Positions 13,401 through 26,267 of a DNA stretch of 64,000 nucleotides are shown here, piece by piece. The DNA lies in the NCBI GenBank assembly GCA_013398295.1, contig VZSF01009945.1:372001-436000 (forward strand), read 5' to 3'. Origin of the DNA: Chionis minor (lineage: Eukaryota > Chordata > Aves > Charadriiformes > Chionididae). A program made the position numbers and the translations under genes. Every line of letters begins with the position of its first letter. The first letter of the stretch is position 1. The notes under the pieces were generated by a model. That model worked only from the letters and a program-made list of their open reading frames with translations, was not told the origin of the DNA and searched no databases.

Positions 13401-15696
13401 CACAGTGTACAGATGGCAAAATTCTCTTCTCATTGAATATCTATAGAATATGGAAGAAACATGATTAGAATTCAAGTGCCTAAGAGGAGAGGGAAAATGT
13501 CTGTCATTACTAATACAGTCTTCTGTGGTTGTTTTACTTACCTACCCTCAAAAAAATTTTCCCCAACACACTCCTCGACTATCCCTATGTCTGAATAGTT
13601 AAAGCAATCCAATTCACTGACAGAGGGGAACAACACAGTTATAGTGACTCCAGTGTACTCCATGGTCAGATAAACTGGAGCAAGCTGTGACATTAGGAAC
13701 CTATTATTTCAATGCAATTTCCTGAGAGAGAGCCGATCTCCTTTTAAAGAAATAATGTGGAATTACCCATTTCAGCTTTATCACTCATGCTTTCTGAAGG
13801 AGCTGCTCTTTTCTCAGGGCTTCATTTTTCATCCCTTCTGTCACCATAACCTAAATAACCTGTATTCCTTGTGCAACACACTGGTTCTAACGTCAGAAGT
13901 ATGCTGAGCACTGTAATTCCAGTGCCAAGGCACAGTGGGAGCTGGGGACTCTTGGCAGTTCTTGTCACAGGCCCATTACGCTGCCTAACATTTTGCTGTA
14001 GTTTAAGAGCTTCAGTGGCTTTCACAGATAGGAAAGCATTGTTAAAGGCACAGGTATGTAGTCACTGTGGTGGTCCTTCAATCCATGGGGAAGCAAATTC
14101 TCTGATCAAATACCTTCGAACGTTAAAAAAAAAAAAAACAAACCTCATCTAATTTTAGTGTCATAAAACCTTTGACCCTCCCTGTAAGATGGACAGTAGG
14201 CAGCAATGTAACTGCACAGAGCTTAGGCCTGTTTTAGCTCAAAAGACTTTGATGTTTAAATGCGTTTGACAAAAAATACTAAAAGGGCAGTGGAAAACGT
14301 AATAGGAAGATGTTTTTCCGTTCCTCCCTATACTTAGCCTTTAAAAATCCAAAATTCAAATGAGCTAACAATCACATAGTAATGTCTCTGAAGATGGAGT
14401 CCTCTGGATCTAATGCAGAAATTTTAACAGCTCAAAATAAAAGGAATAACACTCAGTTCTCATCTAACTTACGATGCATTTGCCTGAGGTCCCCCTTACA
14501 TTGGAAGAAGAGCCAGGCAGTCTTGGAGAGCAATTCACTCATTCATGATTTCAATTGCCCTCTGGAGGTGACTTTCTCCATAACTGATCTTAGGTGACTG
14601 CAGCTGTAATGTAAGATCCTCAGTTAAGTGCCTGCAGTTAGGCAGAAGCAATTTGGATTTATTCCTTGCCCCCTGCCTTACACAGCATTTCTGCAATCTC
14701 ATAGCTGTGGATCACACATAAAGCTGAATTTCTGACTAATATAACGTAATACTTTGTTGTACAATTATTCATCTGTCATTTCCTGTAGAGATACAGGTGG
14801 GTGTCACCTGTACTATGGTGCTTGTTTACTTTAGAATTTGAGTAAAAAATGACATCCTCTCTATCAAGTCATTTGAAAAAAATAAGGAGGAGTTGTGAAT
14901 TCAAGCACAGTGCTTTGGGTTTCCCACTTTTCTCTGGCACTATGTGAGACATTACAAAAAAAAAATAATCTCCCTACAAAGCCCCCTGAAGTCTGGCCAC
15001 AGCTAGGGATGAGTGCACGTAGGGGCAGGACTGCACCAGCCTGAAAAACAATCACAGAACTAAATAACAAATCTTAGGACTTTTCATGCCTTAATAACTT
15101 AATGACCATGAGGCACTTAGTGATGGCAAAGGCGAGCTACAAGCATTCCAGCCAAATAAGGCCAATCTGTGACAATCCTCCAGCACAAGGCAAATGTATA
15201 CATGGTAAATCCTCTTTCTCAAGCAGCTCCCATACCACCCAGGGCAGAATGCATTCCGGGGATACGAAAGAGGTACTACTGGCATCTCTCCCTTCTGCTG
15301 GACTGACTATGACTGGTGTTTGCAGAACAGATGCAACAAAATGCACCTCTGTGCAAGAAGTACATCTCCGCTGCAATAGAACTAGACAGACAGGATGACT
15401 TAGCTATTACTACAAAAGACCAGAGACAAAAGGGTCTAGGGTGTGAGGTCCCAGTTCTGTGCCTGGTCCACTTGCTTATATCCCTCTTACTCTGTACTTG
15501 CTGGAAATTTTCTCCAAGTCTTTTGGCTACTTGCTTGTCTGTTTATAAGCGCAAAGCCAAAGTAACAAATAATGTACCATTCCTGCTGTCATCGTTCTTT
15601 GTATTCATCCACACTCCATGTCTCAGACACCTTCCATACTGTACAGATCATCATACTGTATTCCTCAGTCAGAGCGGTAATATAACGCATTACTTG

Positions 15697-15810
15697 TAGA
15701 TGTGGTGCTTAGGGACATGGTTTAGTGGTGGACTTGGCAGTGCTAGGTTAATGGTTGGAATCCATGATCTTAAAGGTCTTATCCAACCTAAACAATTCTA
15801 TGATTCCATA
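15697..15810 (+). mobile_element. CR1 LINE 3' end
   Basis: The order is GATGTGGTGCTTAGGGACAT, GGTTTAGTGGTGGACTTGGC, GTTGGAATCCATGATCTTAA, AGGTCTTATCCAACCTAAAC, then the terminal ATTCTATGATTC-like repeat. This is the classic 3' end of avian CR1 elements. Only the last 115 bp or so remain, in sense orientation in KCNC1 intron 2. It is less decayed than the copy at 5998-6155 and shows the typical 8-bp-repeat terminus. Confidence 0.95.
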
Positions 15811-16573
15811 AGACTGTAGCATGACTCACCTGACTGCATTTTCCTGCAACCTGTATCTGACCTGTCAAGGACCCATTGTGCTCTACAGAATATGGTACTA
15901 GCGAGACTCTCAGAAGTCCAGGATGGGTATAAGTGAAACCCCAGAAGTGTCAGGATAAAACTATGAAGGATCTTCCAGAGCTCTTTGCAATGCAGCTCTT
16001 CCAGGAGCAACAGTTCCCAGCACTGCATTAAGCACATATCCAATAATACCTGTAATTGCAAGACACACTGGGTCTACTTAACTAGAGATCCCATATTTCC
16101 TCTAGTGGTACCATTAGGTAGGCAGCCAACATACTGTCACCTCACTTCAAGAAATAGTACCTCTCAAAGGTGATATTCTCTGGGAGTGATGTTACTATGT
16201 TGGCCAGTTAGTACTGGGAGAGGTGGTCACCACCGTCACTGGAGTACCTTTACTGGGGGACACGGCTTCCTGGAGGGACCCAGGTCAACATGGTGGTGAG
16301 TAAATGTTGAAGAGGTAGGTTGGGTCGGAAGGATTCTGTGTATTCATGTAGCATACTAAATTCTGTTCTCGTGACAGTGTAAGTCCTTCAGTATGATACC
16401 TACTCAGAAGAGCTTCATAGCAACTTTCAAAATATGCAGTAATATAAAAACCAGGAAACTTTATTAAAATACCTAGAACTAACAAACATTTTTATTTTAA
16501 TGGCCTTAGAATATCGGGGTAACTAAAACTGAGTTGTTATATAGGAATCTTAATTCTTTTACATGTTCTTCAC

Positions 16574-16610
16574 ATTTTCTCTCTCTTTTTCTCTTTCTCT
16601 CTTTCACTCT
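16574..16610 (+). repeat. CT-rich microsatellite-like tract
   Basis: A run of CT and CTTT units (TTTTCTCTCTCTTTTTCTCT and onward) in KCNC1 intron 2. Simple sequence; no function seen. Confidence 0.75.
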
Positions 16611-19600
16611 GTTTGTTAACATTTACTTGTTATTACTGTACGTTGCTTGCAACTTGTGTATGTTACAGACTGTCACATTTTATTCTGTGAAGTTTTTCTC
16701 CAATTCCCATCAACCTGAGCTCCATGTTGGGCAGCCGAGGAGATTACAATACAGTTCTTTAATGCAAAAGAACAAGGAATGTCACAGACTATAGGTAACT
16801 TCACTGAGGTTGTGACACAAAACCTGATGCGAGGTATTAATGCAAAGAGTAAGTACTTGGTATGACAATAGAACTACTTAGCTAAATTACCTTCTTTTTT
16901 TTTTCAGATAGTCTGCATGGGAAAAATTAATTTTCATTACTCTCCAGCAGAAAAAATTCCCAAAGCTACCAATTTAGGATTTTTTTCACTGCCATTTTGA
17001 AAACCAGTGGTGCCCATGCTGATGCATCATTATTCATTTTCAAGGGTTTAAACCCATATTTTCTATGCTGTTCTTCTCTATGCTATACTTCCTTCCATGC
17101 TCTCCAAACCGCAATTTCATCATTTCATCATCCTTTGTCTGTGATTTAGTATATCTTCTCCATAATTCTTTTTCTAATTTAATATAGTTACATCCCTTTC
17201 ACTCTAAGGACCTGATTTAACAACACCAAAAATGAGCCCCTACCCATGGGATACACATTTCTTAATCCTAATGCATGAGGCTCTGGAGCCCATAAAAATA
17301 ATTTTCTGTAGCCAAAGATGGTCTGGCACAGAAGCATAATTGTTATTTTGCTGAACTGGGTCCTGAGCAAAGTGTTTTGATATAATCTCCCTCAATTATC
17401 CCCAAACACTACTTTGAAAGAATGATAAAAAATAGCTGATAGACATTTGTGATCATTTTTTAATCTTACTCTTATTTGTCAGTAAATTTTGTGTTAACTC
17501 AGAAATCATTATAGCCATGTACTAACTCAAGAAAAGCATATTTTTCCCAGTGTGCAATTCCTTTAATTCCTAATTTGCTATTATGCTCTGACCATCCCTT
17601 AATCGGTGAAGAAGCACAGCAGAGTTTAGTTGGAGTCTCGTATAAAAAAATAAAGTGACTTATACTGACACAATTGATGAGTGGCCAATGAATATTAATG
17701 GACAGTAAACCCTATCCAGACAACTAAAACAGAGACAACTTGCTAGCAGGGGTGAAATTTGAATTAAAGAGACTCAAGAGCGTAGGGAATTGAAGCATAA
17801 GAATTTCCTTTCCATGCAACCTCTCAGAAAGTAATTTAGGGGTATAAAGTCAGTGGGTATTTTCAGATGCTAGGCAGCTCTTAACCCCTCCACAAATCAG
17901 AGTAAACATCTTTAGATACTTGGATTCATAGTCTTAACTTCATCATAGTCATTTGCTTAGCACAAGCAGTATCGGGCAAAAGTGGTGCTGCAAAAATAGG
18001 ATGCAAAAAGGAATGCAAAATCTTTGCATTTTCTCTAGGATAAAGACAGCTGGGAAATTCTGTCCTCCACCAGCAACTACAGCAGCCTCACAGCTGCTCT
18101 TCTTCCCACTTCCAGCTAACAGGCTTGTAGCTAAGAAAAGCTAGAGCATAGCAGTTCTCCACCCTCACCTTGGCCATGCCACCTCTGGTCCTGTACCATT
18201 CTGTCACTAGACCAAGAGCCACAGAAGACCATCATACCAAGAGTTTCCCATTGTCAGCATAGTATGACACAGCTAACATTCACAACACTAACAGCCCTGT
18301 TATATCGCCAGAAAAGTGTGAGAGGACTAAAAAACAGAATAGTACCTAATTCACTCAACAGACAATGTACCAGTACTTTCTTCAGGGACACAGCTGGATT
18401 AAAGGTCTCTGCTGTGAGGGACATCATGGAGATCCTTCTTCAGAAGAGACTTCAGGCAGCTACTAGGCATATTAGGGTTAGCAACAGGAGTATAAAATGA
18501 GCAAATGACAATGACCCTCAAGCTCTGAATAAGAACCAAAGGACACTCTCAATTGGTCAAAAGTGGGACTATCCACAGTCCATAATAATGGCAATCCCGG
18601 GTTTGGGATCAGGTCTGTAGGAGCACAGTTGAGATCTAGACAAGCTGTAGATTCATTTTTAGGTGTACAATGGGGTGGTTGTGTGGCATGTAACTTTAGT
18701 CAGACAAGGTCTCCCCAGTAGAAAGATCTTCATCTTCCAATCAACTTCCTTTCTCAGTTCTGGCCCTGTTTTGCACTCAACTGCTCCTACCTCCTTCCTG
18801 CTTGTCAACCCCTTCTCTTGTAACAGGGCTGCAGAACCTTGAAGTTCCCCCGGTCTTTGTGGAATGGCAAATGGCTATTCAGGGAAGTTATACTCAAGCT
18901 GTATTCCTGTTTCCTTTAATCCTTAAACAAGGGTAGCCAGGAGGAAGACAGTCTGTGTTCTTCTGGAAGAGATTACCAGTGTGACCAAAGGAAACAGCAC
19001 TTTGTCTCTTAATTGCTGTGTTTCTGATCTAAGGCTGAGAAGACTCCATCTTTAGTACAATGTCAAAGAATCTGGCACAGTTCACGTAGCCAGATATTAA
19101 ATCACGGGTAAATATGCAGGGATACCATGCTATGAATTGTGGAGTTCCTCTCAGCCTTGTTTCAGTCTAAGTGGTTACAACCTACAGAAGTTCCTGTAAG
19201 GACTGGAAAAGGCATTGGATTTCCGATCCTGTAAGGACTAAAAATGGTCTGCCCTGAGAGTGCTTTCAACCCATGTGGACTCCAGTCTGGGGTAAGTGAC
19301 CACTTCACAGCTCTGTAGACACATGGGAGACCAAGTCTGGGTGGAGGTAGGGACAGCTACAACTCCAAGAGGGAGCAGTGTGAGTTGGGACCGTCCCTGG
19401 CCCACACAAAATTTCTGAAAACATCTAAGGTGAGAAGGTTAGACCAGGAACTTGTTTCTTGACAGCTGTTGGAGAATGACAGTGTTGGCTTAAGGTAAGA
19501 GGACTCGGCTGACTTTGCCAGTGTAGGAACCACTTCTGTGGAAGTGCCACATTTCCAAGCCTAGACTGAGGTCAATGAATATATCATACAATTATGTCCA

Positions 19601-20103
19601 GTGATAGTCTGAATGTAAGATGCAGTTCAAATAGGTGGAGATTCAGTGTCAAAGTCTAGCTTATAATCAAAACCAGCAGCACTTGGTGAAGTCACTCTGA
19701 CAGCATGCAACCATTTGCTACGACAAAAGAGATGAGCCATGCTGCTATTTACATGAGTAGTCTCTACTGTGCTTCTCCACAATAAGCAGAGTATGCTAAT
19801 GCAAAATCCAGCAGTTCTCCTAAGGTTTTTTTTTACAGAATCCCCTCCTCCCTTTGAAATTCAGTGTCTGCTTGGAAACACCTGAGGCATTTTAATAGTT
19901 CTTTTCTGCAAATGGAGATAGATGAGACAGGAAATAAAGAAAGTGGAAACCACACAAATGAGGTAGTTGTGAAACAAACGACTCACCTGGGAGATCTGCT
20001 GAACACTTTGTTTAGCCTCTCAGCCAAATCTTTGCAGGAGAATGTTTAAAGCTGGTGCAGTTAACTAGGTATTCGCAGATAGGACAATTATGGAAATAAG
20101 GTG

Positions 20104-20225
20104 CCAAGCTGAGAGTCAGAAGATTTTGTTGTAAATAACCTCTTAGACAGCAGTCGGCAAGTCACTTCACTACATGGTATTTTTAGCCATCTGTTAAAAC
20201 AAAGATGATAACATTGACTTTTTTC
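20104..20225 (+). repeat. Old MIR/CORE-SINE relic
   Basis: Landmarks in MIR order can be read: GCTGAGAGTCAGAAG, then GGCAAGTCACTTCAC, then AGCCATCTGTTAAAACAAAG, then ATGATAACATTGAC. They match the MIR segments for the tRNA-related body, GGCAAGTCACTTAACCTC, CCTCATCTGTAAAATGG and GATAATA. The copy is strongly diverged, as expected of a SINE older than the amniote radiation. It lies in KCNC1 intron 2. Confidence 0.6.
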
Positions 20226-21857
20226 ATGAAACAGAACCTAAAGAACAAAAATTGCTGTACAAGCCTAATTCAGATTCTGCTAGCAGAGATGGAAAGACTC
20301 ATGTGAATTTGGTAGACCAGAATCAAGCCTTAGAATTTTTAAGCACCTAGAAGTATTCGTCATTGGTATAACTAGAATGGTAGTCACCAGACAGTAATGG
20401 TTTCAGTCATTTTGGTTTATCTGGAGTTCTCTCAAACCCAAGGTCAATATTGGAAAAACCAAACACGCAAATTGAAACTTGAGAAATCCACCTAAAACAA
20501 CATAATTTCATTCCATCTTTAGACTTCATTCCTGAATTTGTTCAGCGTGTAGATCTGCTAATGAAAACAATGGGAACTTCTAACTATGGGCTGTTGACAT
20601 CAGTGAAGTTTTCTTTATTCCCACAACAGACTAATCATGTATTAAATATTATGTGATTGCCAAGTCCTACCTTCAGAGAATTAGGTGCTGCAGACAATGA
20701 TTTGGAACACAACACTTACTTATATACACCAGCAATAGATGCAGTCTTCTGTGCTGGTAATTTCTCTGCTTCCTAAATATTTAGCAAATTGTCATTGTGG
20801 ATTAGCATTGTTATCCAGAATGTGATCCCTAAGGCATTGCCCATGCAGGGAATGTTCAAAGGACATTAGTAGGACAGTTCAGTGACTTGTCCATGTTTTC
20901 AGCTACTCTGTTTGCTTGCTACTGAATAGAGATAAAATAACAAGGTTGCGGATTTTCAACAGCAAGTATAGAGAAAAATTCATCAGTGCTAAGGGATCCT
21001 GAAGAGGTTGTAAGAGCAAGTTCCAGCTCAAGTTGCTAGGGATGTATAATGCAATTTAAGAAAGCAATTCCAAGAAGGTCAATTTTCCTGTCATTCAAGC
21101 ACAACAGCCTGCATGCTGCTTCCTAAAGGATCAACGGCTGTTACCAGTGAGCAGCCTGACCCACAACCGCTCTGCTCAGAAGTGTTTTGAGCTCCAGAAA
21201 TGGAGCCCTCTCCATCACTAACAGTTTAGTTTGCAAACCCAGGCTCCGGTGTAGCAGTGGGAGTCTCAGAGATTTCATTGCAGAGCTCCGCTGACACAGC
21301 TGCCTCCATCACTTCAGGATTAGAGCCATCAGTTTGTAGCAGTAGAGGCTTATGTAGAAGCCCAGTTCCTTGCTCGTCCCCATGAGGACAGCAGCTCTCC
21401 CCAAACACATTTAAGCGATTTTTAAATCAACAGCTCAGTACCTGCAGTATCACGGTTACTATGGCAGCCGTGCCAGGTTTTTGTACAAAGAGTGGTATTA
21501 AATAGCAGTGAGTATTACGAATAGAAAGGAAATGCACATCAGCGCAATCTTAAAGTTTTAGATTCCTATTGAAATTAGTGTGTAAAAGTATCAAAATGCA
21601 CCTATAGCTTTTACCCATTTTTCAAATATATTGAGAGACCTAATTATTTCATTACTCACAAAACAAAGCATTACTACTTCCCTCTTTGGAGAAATAATTG
21701 GCTAATTCTCCATCGAGAAGAGAGGTGGCAGAGCCGAGATCTGCAGAAAAGACTGTTGATGTTGTGACAAACCAGTGATGTCTAAATAAAAGAAAAGGCA
21801 CCTAATGTATTTAATGGTGCATGGATTGATGCATAGTATGTGTCATCTACATTTCTC

Positions 21858-21877
21858 TGTGTGTGTGTGTGTGTGTG
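21858..21877. repeat. (TG)10 microsatellite
   Basis: Ten uninterrupted TG units, followed by an imperfect GAGAGTGCGTGTGC tail, in KCNC1 intron 2. It could serve as a length-polymorphic marker. Confidence 0.9.
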
Positions 21878-23246
21878 AGAGTGCGTGTGCAAAGCAGCAA
21901 ATGTAACTTGAAAAGGCTTTTATCTACTACTCATCTACGTTGTCCATCCGCAACCAGAGGATCAGAATCATATCTCCAAACCCTACCTAATGTATTTTTT
22001 CTTTTGGGCTTGTTTTATTACTTGGTTTCAAAACCATTGAAAAGTAAATGACAGTATCATGTAGTGTTCAGAACAAGCTAGTACGCGAATCTGGAAGAGG
22101 CACTGAAATGAAGTCTATCTGTTGAGTTTGTTTTTCCTGAAAGACTTGCAGGACCACCCATTGCCTTACAGTGTCTAGGTAATAAGCATTGTGCAACCGA
22201 GGTGTAGGATGCTGCTAATACCACTCAGTTAACAGATCACAGCATTTGTGAAACTTCAGAAAGCACTTTTGGACTTTTTTCCTCCCTTCAAACAAAATAC
22301 TCATATCAAGCTGTGCCATATTTCGAGTATATTCTTAATACACTAATTTGCACTTTAAAACCTTAAAATAAAACCTACACTAAATAGCACTTTAAATTGT
22401 TTTATAAACATCAAACAAGTCACACAGAGAAAACATACTATTCTCAGTCTATCCTCATGGGAATGTGTGGAGCAAAATGGGCAAATCTGACAACCTATTT
22501 TCATTATTTACAGCCAAGAGTAAATTTTACTCTATCTATTTTCCAAATTCATGGCCTGCTGTAGTGTTTTCTATATGTAGTGTCCTGTGCTGGCATTGCA
22601 AATACTGTGTGTGTTTCAAAGGAGAACATCAGAAAATGGATTGTTTTTTTTTAAAATCCACATTCTGCTGTTGTATTTCCATACGTAATGTACTCTGTGT
22701 GTCTAAAACATGTACAGCCATTCTGCACGACTGATACTGGAAATGCTATAAAACAATCTGGGTAAATTTTGGGGAGGGGAAGAGCAGGAATTTTCCCCTC
22801 AGTAATACTGCACACAGGTCTAAATGAGTACAAACGGAATATACTCAAATACTAAAACACAACTCACAGTCCACTGCCTCTCCAAAGCTCTGAGCAACAG
22901 TAGGCTTCATGACAAACAGGTCATTCATGCACCATCTGATGTCATGCAAAAGCATAATCCGATTTCTAACCGCAGTCTTCTGCTCGCAGGACTAGGAACC
23001 AATGCACGCCCGTTTCTGAAACTGCCCCTCTATGTGGAAGTACAGGTGGCTGCTGTTACACCTAACGCGATCACATTTTGTTTCTCCTCCCACTTAACAG
23101 ACTTTATTTTATTTTGGTGCAGTGCACATGAATGCAGTGTCTAGGACAGATGTGCTACCTTTTATAGTGTCGCTATAGAAGTCTTTAGCTGTGAACCCTT
23201 AATTTGCAGCTGGAACGCTAATAAACAGTGCATAGTGTTTCAATAG

Positions 23247-23462
<216 letters not shown>

Positions 23463-25042
23463 TAGCTGGGGTCCTGTAACCATGTAGTTAGCAACCGTTT
23501 TAAATACATCAGAGAAAGTCAGCTGTAGTTGTAGCACGCAATAGTGCGCTTGCCGTAGAGATGCACGTTTGGGCTGGAAACCACCACCTGATGTCTGCAT
23601 TTGGAGTTTCTAACCTATTTCTTTCAGAAAGAAAAGCCTGAGGAGCTGTAACTACCCCATGCAGCTATGCTAGGCAGTCGAGTCTTCCACCCCAGCTGGT
23701 GCAGTAAGCTTTAGTGGAGGATGCTCTACAATGTCCTTAAATTAGCCCATCCTCAAGGAGAGGCTAATTAACATTTCATAGCAATGAAGGTTTGCCACTT
23801 GGAAAGCTCACAGATCTTACCAGACTCTGAGGAGCACAGACTTTGAGGTGGCAGACAGAAAAAACACAAAAGCAAAACATCCTCAAGAAATATGAGGTGA
23901 TTATTCGGCTACCTTAACAGAGCACTAAAAACAAATTATTTGGTAATTCATAGCTGTTTAGTAGTTCAACAGAGAAAGAGAAGCATACAAGAACATCTGT
24001 TAGCACAGGTGTCTTACAATTGGAAAATAATCCATCTAAAATCACTTTCCTTTCATAAGTAAACCATTACTAGTTAGGTTCTCAGACTTCTGACAACTAC
24101 AGATCTCTCAGAAGTAAATGCATTTTAGTTTGCTAATGGTCACAATAATTAGCAACAGAAGTCAAATCAAATGAAAAAAACCTTCCCTTCTTAAAATAGG
24201 CTGTTTTGTTTAAATAATTTAACATGAGGAAACCATACAAACCAAAATTACAGTTACATATATATGCATCAAAGTTGACAAGGAATGGGAAAATTGGAAA
24301 AGAAATCTCTCTCTTCAAATCAGTGTTTATCACTGGTGTACTGTATATAGTATACGGTATAGTCAATATTTTAAAACTGCAAAGATTGTATGATGTAACC
24401 ATACACTGAGTATGGAGTATAGAATTCCCATGTGCCATTGTATGATGGGCAATAGTTATAGTAAATGCCAGTTATAGATAGTGTATGTATTTATAAGTTT
24501 AAAGCTTATCATCAACAAAGATATAGTTGGACCACAAGACTTTCATATGAAAGTATATCCTCTAAAATTTACCTTTGTAGCAAAGTGTTTTACTTGATTC
24601 TGTATTGGATAAGCATTGGCCATGTTCATTCAGCCTGGGCGAGTTCGGGTGGTTCCAGTGGATCAGGGGAACACTCCAAATGGCACATCCTTTGGGATGA
24701 GGAATGTATGGTTTTCACGATGCACTGCAACCGCCTCTCGTTACTGAATGAAACAGAGGCTGGTTGGCTAAAGAGTAATATACGTCAGCATATTGTTGGC
24801 CTGTTTGAAACACGTTGAGAGCATCTTAATTGTTGTTCCAACAGATTTTCATCCATAGTTTGTGCAACTCTCTGTACACTTGCTGAGCTGTTTACAACAC
24901 AATAAATTCTATGGATTTTGCTGCCTTTTCCCCCCTCCCACCCCCAAAGATACCAGAAACCTTAATTTTGTCTAAGGTCAAAGTGCATGAAATAGAAGGG
25001 AAAGGTATGCCTGAGTATATGAGAGACATAGAAAATCCCTCC

Positions 25043-25060
25043 TTTTTTTTTTTTTTTTTT
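25043..25060 (+). repeat. T18 homopolymer
   Basis: Eighteen T followed by GGGG, about 30 bp before the assembly gap. Homopolymers of this kind often lower local sequence quality, and this probably relates to the gap. Confidence 0.9.
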
Positions 25061-25091
25061 GGGGTACAACCTTTTTTCTCCCTAAAGGATC

Positions 25092-25139
25092 NNNNNNNNN
25101 NNNNNNNNNNNNNNNNNNNNNNNNNNNNNNNNNNNNNNN
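25092..25139. other. Assembly gap (48 N)
   Basis: Forty-eight undetermined bases flanked by similar GGATC on both sides (AAGGATC before, TAGGATCAA after). The gap lies in KCNC1 intron 3, about 245 bp upstream of the alternative terminal exon. It removes no recognised coding sequence, but its true length and content are unknown. Confidence 0.99.
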
Positions 25140-25383
25140 TATAGGATCAATTACATAGCCTGACCATCCTTGAGAAATGATGATTTTATTTTTTTTTTAA
25201 TACATATATTTTTTTAAACTTGTTCTGTACTTCAATGGCCTTCTGAGTCTTGTTGCAAGCGATACTACTCTCGGCATGTCCGTGCATGCAGATGCTATTG
25301 AACTGGCTACAATGTTGACCTCATTCTTAGTCCATTCTGTCATTGATCCAATGCTGTACTTTGCATTTTTCTTTTAAATGAAG

Positions 25384-25520
25384 GTTACGAAATGTCACGG
25401 AGCCTTAACAGCATAGCTGGCATAAGTGGAAAAGCGATAGGATTATCCTCAGTGTCTGCGCCCTACAGCTCTCCTAGTCCAGTGAGACGCTCTTGGTCTC
25501 CCATCCCATCTATTTTGTAG
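25384..25520 (+). CDS. KCNC1: KCNC1 alternative terminal exon with Kv3.2/Kv3.3-like C-terminus
   Basis: A 137-bp candidate exon. After a TTTGCATTTTTCTTTTAAAT GAAG acceptor it joins exon 3 in phase 1 (G plus GT gives Gly) and encodes 45 residues before TAG (25518-25520). The peptide starts [13 protein letters not shown], runs through a Ser/Pro-rich middle ([17 protein letters not shown]) and ends SPIPSIL. This closely follows C-terminal tails of the Kv3.2 and Kv3.3 paralogues (SRSLNxIAG ... SPxPxRRSxSPIPSIL). Such a match over the full length, in the right phase and behind an acceptor, is very unlikely by chance. The last residues S-I-L fit a class I PDZ ligand, and the RRS and SP motifs are possible kinase sites. 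It replaces the Kv3.1b tail and would give a third Kv3.1 isoform of about 609 residues by comparison with the mammalian length. Its use in transcripts is inferred, not seen. Confidence 0.87.
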
Positions 25521-25767
25521 CATGGATCAGTAGCAGAGAATGGTCTAAAAAGCTTTATTTTCAATTAGCCTATGCTATGTTGCATATAATCCAGGTGACT
25601 AAGTCTGAAGATGCAATGTCTCACAGTAGCACCTGCTGGGAATGGTGTTACTACTGATGCTAGGTGACAACACTCCTAAATAGCACTCAGATGACAATAG
25701 GCAGGCATTTACGTAGTACTGGTGGGCCATACATGCTGCATGGTATCAGTACATAGGATGAAGGGTA

Positions 25768-25799
25768 GATGCACCAGATAGTTTGCTTCCTGGTGCATC
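25768..25799. repeat. Perfect 10-bp inverted repeat (hairpin)
   Basis: GATGCACCAG (25768-25777) and CTGGTGCATC (25790-25799) are exact reverse complements separated by 12 bases, enough for a stable stem-loop in RNA. It lies between the two alternative KCNC1 terminal exons: in the 3'UTR of the 25384-exon transcript, or in the intron of the Kv3.1b transcript. A role in RNA processing is possible but only inferred. Confidence 0.7.
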
Positions 25800-26202
25800 G
25801 TGCTAGTATATGCTTATTTTGGCTAATGGTGGATCTACTGGCTCTGTATGGAATGGGTTAGGCATTTAGTCGATGCTGAAACGTGCCAACGATGGAAGAT
25901 TTTGCTTTTCTCAGGATATTTTTGAGCCATAGGAACCCTGCAGGAGTTTGAGCAAACAAGCACAGTAGGATGAAACTTTGCATGGGCGCCTATTTTAAGC
26001 TGAAAGCAATACTCAGACACACTGTAGAGAGGTCTCAGTCTGGCTGACTGCATGGGAAAAAAAATCCTGTTGAAGAAGAATATGGCTGCCTCTGCATGTA
26101 GCTATTTCACCTTTTCCTCCTTCCTTTAAAACTAAGATGCCAAGCTTGATGTGAAAAGCGCAGGGAAGAAGCTCAAGTACTGATTGTATTCTTTACATGC
26201 AG

Positions 26203-26267
26203 ATCTTTGCAAAGAAAGTCCAGTCATTGCTAAATATATGCCAACAGAGGCAGTCAGAGTGACCTGA
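26203..26267 (+). CDS. KCNC1: KCNC1 terminal coding exon of isoform Kv3.1b
   Basis: The last coding exon of the long isoform. After the acceptor TTCTTTACATGCAG, the leading AT completes an Asp codon with the G that ends exon 3. The frame reads DLCKESPVIAKYMPTEAVRV followed by Thr and stop TGA (26265-26267). This is the canonical C-terminus of Kv3.1b, 21 residues long, and brings the protein to the 585-residue mammalian length if exon 1 is normal. In mammals this tail is linked to isoform-specific trafficking and regulation. The sequence after the stop is 3'UTR. Confidence 0.96.

Noticed and set aside
24465..24818. 117-codon open frame on the plus strand in KCNC1 intron 3
   Set aside because: The frame has no homology that I recognise and no splice signals in a compatible phase. 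The underlying DNA patch is noted as a possible non-coding element instead.
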